Assembly: GCA_947184155.2 (NCBI GenBank)
Contig: CAMXCT020006754.1
Location: 62,001 to 126,000 of the forward strand
DNA from: Cladocopium goreaui
Taxonomy: Eukaryota > Sar > Dinophyceae > Suessiales > Symbiodiniaceae
Direction of reading: 5' to 3'
DNA: 64,000 nt
Shown: one piece after another, positions 15,001-28,448 of the stretch
Position numbering within the stretch: position 1 is the first letter of the stretch
How the letters are laid out: each line of letters begins with the position of its first letter
Notes under the pieces: model-generated
The model's database searches: none
What the model was told of the DNA's origin: nothing
The model's input: the letters and a program-made list of their open reading frames with translations, nothing else
Program-made: the position numbers and the translations under genes

Positions 15001-18000
15001 TCAGTTCAACTGATGGCAGCTGTAACCTCTGAGGGGGTGCAAATGCCATGGGAATGTACCCTGCACCATCATTCATCTGTGCATGTATATCTATATCTAT
15101 ATGTTTCCATATTATATGATTCTATATGATATCTATTTTATATGTTCCCATATTATATGATTCTATTTGATTCTATATGTATATCTATATTTATATGCTT
15201 CCATATTGTATGATTCTATGTGATTCGAAAGGATATTTATATTGAAATGTTTCCATATTTTATGATTCTATGTGATTCTATATGATGTCCATATTTACAT
15301 GATTCCATATTATATGATTCTAGATGATTCTAAATGACATCTATATTTATAGGTTTCCATATTATATTATTCTATATGATTCTATATGATATCTATCTAT
15401 ATTTCTATGTGTCCATATTATATGATTCTATTTGATTCTTTATGTATATCTATATTTATATGTTTCCATTGCATATTAAATGATTCTGTATATGATTCTA
15501 TATAATATCTATATCTATATGTTTCCATATTATATGATTCTATATGATTCAATATGATATCTATATTTATATGTTTCTATATTAAATAATTCTATTTGAT
15601 TCTATATGATATCTATATTTATATGTGTCCATATTAAATGATTCTATTTGATACTATATTTCTATGTTTCCATATTATATATATATGATTCTATTTGATT
15701 CTAATTTGATTCTATATGAATCTATATGTATTGATTGACTATTGAAATCAATAACACAAATATCATTGCAAATCGTTGTCCAGCAACAATTGATTTATGA
15801 TTACCCATAGTTTCTTTTAACGTCAACTCCTTGAATGTCTATGTAATGTTCTATATATCATTGCATATCCACAAAATTGATGGAGTGCATCTAATCTTGC
15901 AGAGTTGTATGAATTCCGAAACTAAATAAACCACTTTGGTGATAATTCCACGTGCGCCATACTAGCCATCATCTAAAATGAGGCAGTTGCGAGATTGCTG
16001 TAGTTAACCCAAATCTATGAACACAAAGTATAAACGGGGATATCACCGATAGTATTCACGAGTGATATCTAGCCATGTCTTGGATAGCTGTTATTGACAG
16101 TAATTATGGTTAATGTTGATCCGCGAAAAATCCTCTGTCATTCAATTATACTGATTGGTGGATAGGGGGTCCCCTTTGCAAACTGTGATAATCCACAATT
16201 TATTGGGCACTGAAACCGCCTACAATCACCAACCTAAGGTTTTGAACACCACTCAATGCGTAAACCCAAACTCATCAGCCCGGGCTCATGAATTGTGGGT
16301 TGCCATCAGCCCTTTACATCCATACAGGTCACTGAACAAATGGAGAACTTGTTCCTTTTCCATGTGTTTCTCCATCTTGTGGGTTCCATTTCAAAGAATC
16401 ATAATCGCTACCACATGAAACCCCTGCCGTGCTGAACCTTGGCTGGTTCGTACATATTCCCAATATTTCCCAATCATGGCAACGTATTCATGAACTAGAT
16501 TACAGCCTGTCCAAATAAAACAAATATTGTATCTACTGATTGATTTTCATTCATTCCTGTCGGCCAAGTAGTAAATTCACGAAGGGTTACTGTATTTACC
16601 TAGGGTTTCTATTATATAATAACCAAGGTTATATACCCATTTGTTACGAGTTTTCAATTGTCAAACCTGCCAGCTGGGGATCCGGGACATGTTTTTTCGT
16701 GCGCCACGTGTGGCTCACCGTTGCTTCAAATATTGCACAGCCTTCACCAACTGCGCCTGAGTGTGAACATCAGATGGGGGCCACCATGGCAAAAAAGAAG
16801 ATCATAGAAAACCACAACAGCAAAGGGTGGTTGAACAATTGTAGAACACATTGTATCATCTTGTATCACAATAAAACAAAATAAAAGTTTACTTCATGCA
16901 ACATATGATGGATCTTCCAAATATGAGTCTTCATGTCATTCTTCTCTTGCTGCTGCCATCAAATGTTGCTGCTTGGCACGGCTCAAATCGCGGGCCAAAT
17001 GACCATGGCATCCTTCAAATCTTCCTTCATCTCGTCACCGTCGCATTTCTTCAGCCTTGGCGCCGAAAAAGGAACCACAGAATCTGTAAATTACCCACAA
17101 TGGACAACATTTATATAAAAAACATTTTCCGAACTGGAAACTCATGTGTTTTCTGTTCCATAGCTATGTACTATCAGCATGCGCCTTGAGGGTGCCCTCT
17201 TCGCTGACACATTCGGTGCATCTGCTGGAAACCTCCATTAGAAGGGATTTTCCACATGGTATCCTGGGGTAATGACGCGGAAAACCCATGGTTTCCCCAG
17301 ACCACTCAAGCTGGGTTTTATGTTAGTTGGAGGGTAAACCTGATATTTTCCCATTCAACCCATAAAATTACGACGATTTATTTATTACATCCATAGAATC
17401 CCCATTGATGACATCGATGAAGGCCCAACCAGCGCCAAGCCACACCCACTGTGGCTGCACATCTGCCACTTCCGCACACGCGTCGGGCTTCACGCGTTTC
17501 ACCGTGAGTGGAATCTGAGCCAAGATGAGGATCCCGTGCCAGGGAAAACCCTGGTCCCATTTGAGATGGATTTAACATTGCTTAACCATAAAACAGGGGA
17601 TAATGGAATATCAAATGAATGTCAATGGAATATTACTGTGGTTTTTGGTAGTTGATTGTGATCTAACCATCTAAAATAGGGACTTCACCAAGACATATAG
17701 AGAAAAACAGTGGGATAGATAGAATGGGAATATAATGGGGGATTAACATGGATTAACATGAATTAACCATCAAAACGCAGATCTAGTGGGAATATGATGT
17801 ATACAGGCCAATGATATATAGGCGCTACTCTACGGTAATCAAACATGGTTGGCTCGCTGGGAAATCCCAAAACTACACAGAGGTTTTAATGGAAACCATG
17901 ATGAAGGGCACGTGTTCTTAAATTAGATACAAACTAATTACATAATATGACATTATGGCTAAAAAACATTCCATCTATCTGCATCTGGTTGGCTTACAGG

Positions 18001-18104
18001 TATCTCTATTGTGGGTTACACTATGTTACACTTAAGTGATACCCAATAAGCCGGGGAGTATATCGTTCGATATATATATATATACATATACATATATATA
18101 TATA

Positions 18105-18140
<36 letters not shown>

Positions 18141-21100
18141 TATATATATTGCATATATATATATATAATATTGAACGATAGAAACGTAGATATCTGAACT
18201 TAATCTGAACCTGCAATTTCTACAGAAATGGGGATCTACACGGGCCAAGGTATCACTTGCGACTCGGAAAAGCGCTCACTTGCGACCCGAGCACAGTTTC
18301 GATCCAAACAAAGGTTGGGGTGGGGTGGGGTGGGATGTTAACGTTCACTGGCACTGGCAAACCTTCTAATATGGCCCAAAACAAATACCTCTTCAGATCC
18401 CGACGCGTTGACTATTCTGGCTTCACATGCTTTGGATATGAACCGCACCTTGTTTCGAGTAAGCAGCGGGCACAATTTTTGTGTTACAAGCGAGCAGAAT
18501 CTCGAGTTACAAGCGAAACATCGCCCATCTACTCTGATACCCCATCCTCAAATTAATTATGAATTTATGAATGTTTATTACCTCTACTTGGGGTGATTGT
18601 CTCAAAAAATGTCTCCCTCACTTAGGGATGGTGGCTGTGGAAGGTGGAAGACGGTCCCATGGTTCCAAGTGGCAGATTTGTAGAAGTCCAAGCCCAGAGG
18701 CTTCGATTTCACAACGATGTCCTGGCGGAATGGATGGCATCATCATCCTGTAGCCTCTTTTTTAATTGAAACATATACTAAAATAAAAGTTAGAAACCAC
18801 CAAAGAGTATCATCCCATCATATGATAGATATGTGCATTTTTTCTGAAGCATACCTTCCAAAAAAAGAGCCCCCAGTGATGGCCATGTGGCTGGTGACGC
18901 CATGGCCTTTGTGGAGCCGTCCGGCAGGAGGAATTGAAAGGTGACAGTGGCATCGGGTTCCTGGTGGCCAAATGACAAGCCCCTGAGTATCGACACATTT
19001 ATATCATTATAATATATATATGGTGATCTTTATATATATAATATAACGTATAAATATTTGTTTCCTATTATATATATATATTGCGAATTGACATCTATAG
19101 GATTTTTGTTCAATGCTACTAGATTCAAACACTAAATGCTTAGTGCCCAGGCTTTCCCAGAACCAGAACCCCATCGTCCTAGAGAATTGCCAGTTTTATA
19201 TCTCTTAGCCGAGGTACTCCATATTCAATCAATCTAGCACTCAACATACATTCATGTCATTCATGCAACATCTGATTGAGAACTATGCGACGCATGCCTG
19301 GTTTTAAAAATCAGAACAAACAGAACAACATGTCATTGGCTGTCACATATTCGATTTGGAAACCCACAAGAGAAAGGTCGGCTACCTGCCGGTCCGATTC
19401 TGCTGCAACAATTTTCTGATTGGGGGAAGAAAAAAATACACTGCATCTTTCTCATGGTATGGGGTCATTAGAACTGCAAAACGCACATATCCCGGCATCA
19501 TACCGTGCCCAAGTTTGACCACAGAGTTTTGAGTTTGCCAAAGTTCTTACCCTTCAGTAAATCAACGCCAGTGAAGCAATGACTGGTTCGTAAGTCCCCG
19601 GTTCGTGGCATCTCCCACCATATAAATTGGCTATAACATGTTATAACACTATGATTATCAACATTTATCAACCACTTATTTAAATGGGGTGATCCTCATA
19701 TGGATAGCTACCCTTGGCTGGAACCCACATGGATCGATCCGCCAACCTTCTCTTCCATGGCAGGTTCGGGGGCTGCCTCCGGAATCGGCATCCGCATCAC
19801 GGGTTCCGTTTCATCCTGGTCCGGGTTTGGGGCCCCGGTTTGGGGAATGCCCGGGCTGCCCTTAATGCCCTTGGCGATAGTCTTCAATAGTCTTCAGTAT
19901 GGCTTTGACAAAACTATCCAATGCCCCAAAATGCATCAACATGGCATCTTCAACTGGGAATATGATGGTTCACCCATGGATTTTAAGGGGTACCCATGTG
20001 GTACCCCATGTTTGAGAAAAACCCATAGCTGTCCCAGTTCTGATGTTCCTGGTGCTCCTGCTAGGTGGTTTCCATGGGATATAAACCACAACGCGGCTGC
20101 TTCATCAGGTCCTTGATGGGGATGGGCGCTGGTGCAGACACACTCTCGATGGGTGTGGTGTCGGCAGCGGTGCAGCAGGCGCAGAACCTGGGACGAGTTC
20201 ACAATCCATCGATCTACTCTATCTAATCTGTCTATTCCAATCTAATCCAATCTAATCCGATCTGATCTGATGTCATCTAGTTTTTTTTCTATCATATACT
20301 AGCTAATTAATCTATCCTAACTTATCTATCTGTCTATCTGCGTGCAATATATCCCCAAACGACCAAGGTTTGATCGTTGGAGGTGACCTGGGCCACTGGG
20401 CTTCACCTGCGGGGACCAACATCACACCACATCCCAACACACTAGGGACTAATATTAGGTACACTAGGCACTAACCAATATATCTATACTAGTTATACTA
20501 TCAGTATCTACCAGTCATGGGGTTGTTAACCACAAACTACTTGGCTAAGAGGAACATGACTACCAGTGGCCAAGTAGCATGATCAAACAGAGATCTTTTT
20601 TGGATTCAAAAGCGGAGAGCGTTTGAGGTGAAGCTGGCTGCGGAGATGCTTAGCGGCTGGCGTGTCTGGATGCGCAGCCAGGTCTGCAATTTGTTCGTAT
20701 ATTCTTGTATGACTAGAAGGAGAAAGCATGCAGATCATAGCCATAGCCTAGCGTACCCCGGAAACTGTCTTGGCATGGAAACCAAAATGATCAAGACTGA
20801 TCCGGTGTTCCAGGTGGACGGTCATGTTGCGACTTAGAAAAACAACAAGCTTATACAAGCTTATCAAATCTTCGGTATCCACTCAGCAAGGTGTAGTCAT
20901 CTTCACCTGTACCCCACAACAACAAAAAGGCACATCCGTTGCCAATCCATTGCCAACCTGAAGTTGTGAAGACACCTGTGCTTCGAAATCGCTGATCCTG
21001 GCAGGAAAGCAACAGCTGTCATACCATGCGCAAATATATGCAGCATGCTTGCCATACAGATTGTTTTTTTGTATTTGTGTTGGGGTTGTTTTTGCTTGTT

Positions 21101-24100
21101 CTCTCTGTGCGCTCCACACATGGATTTCCAAAAGCAAGTAACAAAATGCGTAGCTGCATAGCTTACAAATCCTTGCAATATTAATTGTAACTCCGTTTCC
21201 TGGCAAACGTCAGGATGTACACAATCCCATGAATCAGGATTGCAATATGTTTTTGCAGCAAATTGTATGGGATTGTGAGAACGACTACTTCTGTGAAGCC
21301 TTTGTATAGTTGATGGCAAGGGTGGCATGCACGCATATAATTATATGCGTATATATATACAAATACATATACAAATACATATATATATATTATATCCACA
21401 TAAGATTGCTCATAGCCTGGAGGCCTTGTGAAATGTTTTCGTGGCCACCGCGCAGTGGCAACGATGGTCACCGTACCACATTGCCAAGCAACCGCCGTGT
21501 ACAAGGTGGTGCCCCTAGTTACTTGTAATTAATATGTGTTGAGAAAAACACGCAACTATAGTTATAAATAACTACCATACTCCGGACCAAACTAGTAGAT
21601 GCTTTACAACCTTAAAACAACACCAAAAAAAACTAGATGATCCAAATGATCTAAAATGATCTAGGCTATCTACATTTAATACTGAAAACTGGGACTAGTT
21701 CCATTCCCTAAATCATGTGAGGGCAGCCCTTCAAGTCCCAAGCGCCGGAAAATTGCCCCATCGTCCTGTTCATGACCTTCTTGATGTTCCCATCGCCCTG
21801 CCCACGGCCGAAGGGCTGTTTTTGCTGATTTTTTTGCAAACAAATGCCCTTCCACAAAACCATATGTCCCACTAAAAAATCGTACATCATGTTTGTCGAT
21901 GTTTGTACACACACATAGTATATATATATAATACATGTGTGTGTGTCATATATGAATGATGTATGTATGTATGTATGTGTGTCTGCATGTCTGTCCGTCT
22001 TTCTGTCTGTCTTTCTGTCTGCCTGCCTGTCTGTATCTGTCTGTATCTGTCTGTATCTGTCTGTATCTGTCTGTATCTGTCTGTATCTGTCTGTATCTGT
22101 CTGTATCTGTCTGTCTCTGTCTGTCTCTGTCTGTCTCTGTCTGTCCCTGTCTGTCTGTCTGTCTCTGTCTCTGTCTCTGTCTCTGCCTATGTCTGTCTCT
22201 GTCAGTCTCTGTCAGATCTGTCAGTCTCTGTGTGTTCTGTCAGAGTCTGTCTGTCTCTGTCTCTGTCTCTGTGTGGTCCGTCCTGTCTGTTTGGTCCGTC
22301 CTGTCTGTTTTGTCTGTCTGATCCGTCTGGTCCATCTGGTCCGTTTGGTCCGTCTGGTCCGTCTGGTCCGTCCGGTCCGTCCGTCCGTCCGTCCGTCCGT
22401 CCGTCCGTCTGTGTCTATGTATGTGTGGATGTGTGGATGTGTGGATGTGTGTGCGTGTATGGATGTATGTGTATGTATGCGTATGTATGTGTATGTATGT
22501 GTACGTATGTGTATGTATGTGTATGTATGTGTATGTATGTGTATGTATGTGCACATGCATCTGCATATGTGTATATATAGATATATGCGTACCAAAACAT
22601 GTATAATGATAGCAAATTAGTGGTGCAAAATAATCATGCAAGCGAACAAACAACTATCAACAAAAGAATCCCGTAGCCGTAACCTGATCCAATCAATGGG
22701 TAAACATACTGTACAGTGCCTGGGTTCTTTGGGTGACTGCAATCCTACATATACAGCTTTACTTCTACAGCCAATGAAAACGAATCGTAATACATTTTTC
22801 TATCCTGTTCTCTGTGCGGTCAATGCCGCGCACTTGTTTGATCGATGTTCAAAAGATCATAAGGCATCGGTCAAGTGGCTGGTCATCCTATTGTAATTTA
22901 ACAGTTTGTAATGGACAATCTCCATTTTCGAAACGTAATGTTCCATAGTTATGTTGGATGTATCCATTCATTTCTTGAACAAATGGTGTTTGCTCTGTTG
23001 CATTGCATTCCTCAATATTGATTAATCAATGATTAATCCATCATTGACACACCTGCCCACCCAAGGTCCCAAATCTATGGTTTCACGGGATCGGTTTGAT
23101 GGTTTCACAAGTCTGGGATGTTTGGGTTCTCCAGCTGCATTTGAGATTGATAAGAAAGTAGCTTGCAGCTCAGTATGTGTATATAGTATATATAATATAA
23201 TATTATATATATATGTGTATATTGTATACACATGTCTACACTGTATTCAAACAATAACTAAATAACGGGGACATCTTGGAAATCTCCTCCTTTCGGCCAT
23301 TTCTTCCCGGCATCGGCTTGGCCGAAAAGCATCGAAAGACGCGCTGAAAGAGAAGCAACGAGATGGCGACACGGGGCAAGCCATGGGATTCACATTGGAA
23401 ATCATGGAGTCATTAGAATATAATAGTTATATATGGTATATATGGTACATTGGAAATATGTATAGTATGGTATAGTTCTATAATCATTAATATGTGAAAT
23501 TGCTGAATCTCTGCTTGACAATCTGGCACAGTAGTTTCCAATCTGGGTTTGACAATCTACCATGGGTACCGTAGTTAATGATTAACACCATTGATTTCAA
23601 ACATCTGCCTTTTTTTTGGTATGCGTTTTTGTTGGTGCCGCGCAGGCCCTGGACCTCAGGCTGCAACCTCAGGCGAAAACAGGAGGTGCAGGACCTCTAC
23701 ATGGAGTTACTCAGAAATTTGCGATTTGAACTCCCGCCTCCACAAATTTCTGACACTTTTGATGGGGAAAATGATGGGCATTTTTTGGACAACGCCATGT
23801 AGAAACATTATCATTATATTTTGCAGGGGTTGACCAGGGACGTTTCAACCCCCCAAAAAAAACACAAGGACGGCCGTAGGGCTCTTCAGTAAAAATCAGT
23901 CATATCTAGAGATGATCCACCCTCCAATGAACTGGCATAGCTATGGAAATCCGTGGGTTTCCTCTTGAAAAATGCTACAAATTATGTTTTTGTTTGGTAT
24001 CTTCGGAGCAGATCGGTCGGGTCCCAGCCACATCAGCTCTCGTCAAGGCCAAATGCCTCAGTGGCTCCCAGCACCGTGGCGCACCCAGGTGGCCATGACG

Positions 24101-27100
24101 ACCAAATTGCGCCCAAACTATGGGGGTAAACCGGTCATATCTTATACATACATATAAACACATCATGTTCTATATAGATTCTATATGTTCTTGTCCTTCC
24201 ATACCCGCTAACTAGTGTTGGATATTGTTCATCACTTTGTTTTACCCTATATGTTCAAAGTCAGCAGCCTGTGGAGCATTGATTTGAAAAGAACAACATA
24301 TTCACAAATCATGATTCTTCAATTCTTCAACCACTTGAAAAAAGGTCATATTGGGAATGATGCCACTTACCTACTTGTGTTCGTCCAAACCCACAAGTTC
24401 ATCGTATTCGCCTTCTCCATGCCGCTACATTTGCTCGGTGATATCCCACATGTTCAGACACACGGAACCATTTGCAATGTGATTTTCCTGCAAACAAATC
24501 CAATATACTTGTACTGTGTATAAATGCGTAGTCTGGATACATGTTCCCTCATTTTCCACTATCCCACCTGTTATAAGAAAAATCCCAATTTTTGCTGGTT
24601 AAATCTCCAATTGTTCATGCCTAAATCTCAACGTTTGATGCTTAAATCTCAATTCCTGTTGGTCAAATCCACAGTTTTTGCTGTTTAAATCTACGTTTGT
24701 TGACGCTTAAATTTCCATGTTTGATGTGTCGATCCCATTTTCTGTGGTTGAATCCCAATTTTTGGTTGAATCACCACCCCTGGTGGCTTAACTCCTCAGT
24801 TCGTTCTCCCCACGCCAAAAATTGCCCAGGAACGCGTCGGCGGCCTGCTGCCCCCGCTGCGCTTGCTGCAGACCGTTGCGCACCGCCACGTCGATGCGGA
24901 TCTCCGCATCCAGCTGAGCACGGTCCACCCTGATGGACGGTGGAGGATGCAGCAGTTCTAGTGAAACTCAAAGGTTACTAGATGTGTTTACCCATGGAAT
25001 CCCTACCAAAATTATCTACAAATGGTGGGTAAAGCTTCACATCTATATGTTAGTTGACCCTGCTGTATATCCCTCATATTGTTAGCTCACTGATAGTAGT
25101 ATTGAAGGATATTGATGGATATTGAGGGATGTGTGTTCAATGAACTGTAATATATGAATATGTTGGGATATATTGGGAATCCAATAAAGGACGGTTATAG
25201 AACTGTTGTTATGGGTATCCCAACATATCCACTGACAACCCCCCGAGGATTCTCTCCGGTGAGTTAGGTCATGACTGGGGGTCATGAACAGCATCCCACT
25301 GCCATACCCTAATTGCACCTCTATTGAGGAAGGTTTATGACATTGGGTTTACCTCATGATCTCTCTCTCTCTCTATCTATATATATATATACATGCATAC
25401 ATACATGCATGCATACATACTTACATGCATACATACATGCATGCATACATACATACACTGAATACATGCATACATACATACATACATGCATACATACTTA
25501 CATGCATACATACATGCATGCATACATACTTACATGCATACATACATACATGCATGCATACATACATGCATACATGCATACATACATGCATACATGCATA
25601 CATACATACATGCATACATACTTACATGCATACATACATGCATGCATACATACTTACATGCATACATACATGCATGCATACATACATGCATACATGCATA
25701 CATACATGCATACATACATTTATGAGATTTTCTGCAAGCTAGGTATTGGAAAATGCAAAAAAAAAAGAAATCTTCATTTTATCCTCATTCTGGAACCTCA
25801 TTAAATTTGCATCAGATTTTGCCTGGGATTTTTATCCTCATTTTATCCTCATTCTCAACCCTCATTTTATCCTCATTTTCTCATCAAATCCTCATTTTAT
25901 CCTCATTCTCAATCCTCATTTTATCCTCATTTTATCCTCATTTCCTCATCAAATCCTCATTTTATCCTCATTTTATCCTCATTTCCTCATCAAATCCTCA
26001 ACAAATCCTCATTTTATCCTCATTTTATCCTCATTTTATCTTCATTTTATCCTCATTTCCTCATCAAATCCTCATTTTATCCTCATTTCCTCATCAAATC
26101 CTCATTTTATCCTCATTTTATCTTCATTTCCTCATCAAATCCTCATCAAATCCTCATTTTATCGTCATCATTTTATCGTCATTTTATCTTCATTTTATCC
26201 TCAGTTCCTCATCAAATCCTCATCAAATCTTCATTTTATCCTCATTTTATCCTCATGTTATCCTCATTGTATCCTCATTTTATCCTCATTTCCTCATCAA
26301 ATCCTCATCAAATCCTCATTTTATCCTCATTTTATCTTCATTTTCTCCTCAGTTCCTCATCGAATCCTCATCAAATCTTCATTTTATCCTCATTTCCTCA
26401 TCAAATCCTCATTTCCTCATCAAATCCTCATCAAATCCTCATTTTATCCTCATTGTATCCTCATTTTGTCCTCATTTTATCCTCATTTTATCCTCATTTT
26501 ATCCTCATTTCCTCATCAAATCTTCATTTTATCCTCATTTTATCCTTTTATCCTCACTTCCTCATCAAATCCTCATTTTATCCTCATTTTATCCTCATTT
26601 TATCCTCATTTATCCTACATACAGACATACATACATAGGTTCATGAAACAGGATGCAAAAAAAAATGAGGTGAGATAATGAGGATTAAATGAGGTTCATG
26701 AAACAGGATGCAAATTAAATGAGGTTAGACAATGAGGATTAGATGAGGATAAAATGCAAATTTCAATGATTTTGGTCTTCCCAGTGTGTGGCTCACAAAA
26801 TCTCATAAACATACACGCATGCATACATACATACATGCATACATACATGCATGCACACATACTTACATGCATACATACATACATACATACATGCATACAT
26901 ACATGCATACATGCATACATACATACATGCATACATACTTACATGCATACATACATGCATGCATGCATACATGCATACATACATACATGCATGCATGCAT
27001 ACATACATACATGCATACATGCATACATGCATACATACATACATACATACATACATGCATGCATACATACATGCATACATGCATACATACATACATGCAT

Positions 27101-28405
27101 ACATACATGCATACATACTTACATGCTTACATACATGCATGCATACATACTTACATGCATACATACATGCATGCATGCATACATACATACACTGAATACA
27201 TGCATACATACATACATACATACATGCATACATACATGCATGCATACATACATACATGCATACATGCATACATACATAACATTACATTACATTTCATTGC
27301 ATTAACATAAACTCTCTCTATATATAAATATATATGCATATCTAAATCACATATTTATATATATATATATATAAATATATGAGTAGATGGCATGGACAAA
27401 TGAACATAGTTTGCATGGCGCCATGGCGGCACTGATCTTTTGAGCACTTCCATGCATCGCCAAGGGTTTCCTGTCTAAACACCACTGCCGTGTTAAACAA
27501 AAAAACGAACACCAATGACAGCACTTGAATTGATGAACTAGCGAAGTTCGGACTTGATTGGTTAAGGCAAGGGGGTTTTTTCGTCACCAAGTTTGGTGTG
27601 TTAGCAATTGTTTTGTACATTCGAAACTAGTGGGCCATACCATCTCAAAACAAACTATACTTCACAATGATTGACTTTAAGATTGATGGCTAACATCAGT
27701 GGCCCCACGGCAAACACACTTTGACTATGCTTGACTGGTACATGTGGGATCGCCTTCAAAACCAACAATCACCAATCTCCAACAGAAAAAACAACTGATC
27801 TATAAAAAGGGAATGTGTCATGCCAGGCTTGATTACCAAACCGTAATTGTATAGTTATAAAGAATCGCGGTAGGTCAATGACATTCCAAGGTGTGGATGT
27901 ATATATGGTAAAGCCACTTGACACCTCAGCTATTTTCAAGATTTTCAAGGAAATTTGGACTTGGAAACCACTTGAAATCAGTGAAATTCTGCCCAGGAGA
28001 TCAAAAAGCGTCCTGCCACAGAAACCAAAGCAGGTCCGATCAAATCCAGAAAATCCATTTGCCCGGCTGGAAAAACACCCATCTAGTTGCAATGTGTTCT
28101 TGATTACAGTTGGGATTTCTTGCAGCAAACCACTTTGCCTGAAACATCACCTTTGCCAATTATAAGACCCCGCAAGTCACTGAAGGGATGGACTTGTTAT
28201 GAATCGGACAAAATGTCCAGTAAATAAACTTCTCCGTCACCCCCTCCAAGAGTTCCAAGAGTTCATCCTGAGCCCACAGGCAGGCATTCATATGTATATC
28301 TATCTATCTATCCATCCATCTATCTATCTATCTAGATACATGCACACACACATATATATACATATCTATCTATATATACATATCTCTATATAATATATAT
28401 ATACA

Positions 28406-28448
<43 letters not shown>

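Noticed and set aside
21937..22653. Frames up to 227 codons (Cys/Leu/Ser/Val or Thr/His)
   Set aside because: Tetranucleotide repeats open in several frames on both strands.
25746..26678. 310-codon plus-strand frame
   Set aside because: Translation of the TCCTCATTTTATCC minisatellite, with parallel open frames in the other registers.
27878..28165. Plus-strand frame [18 protein letters not shown] after acacctcag
   Set aside because: Has acceptor- and donor-like edges, but it is isolated on the opposite strand with no supporting neighbours; left as ambiguous.
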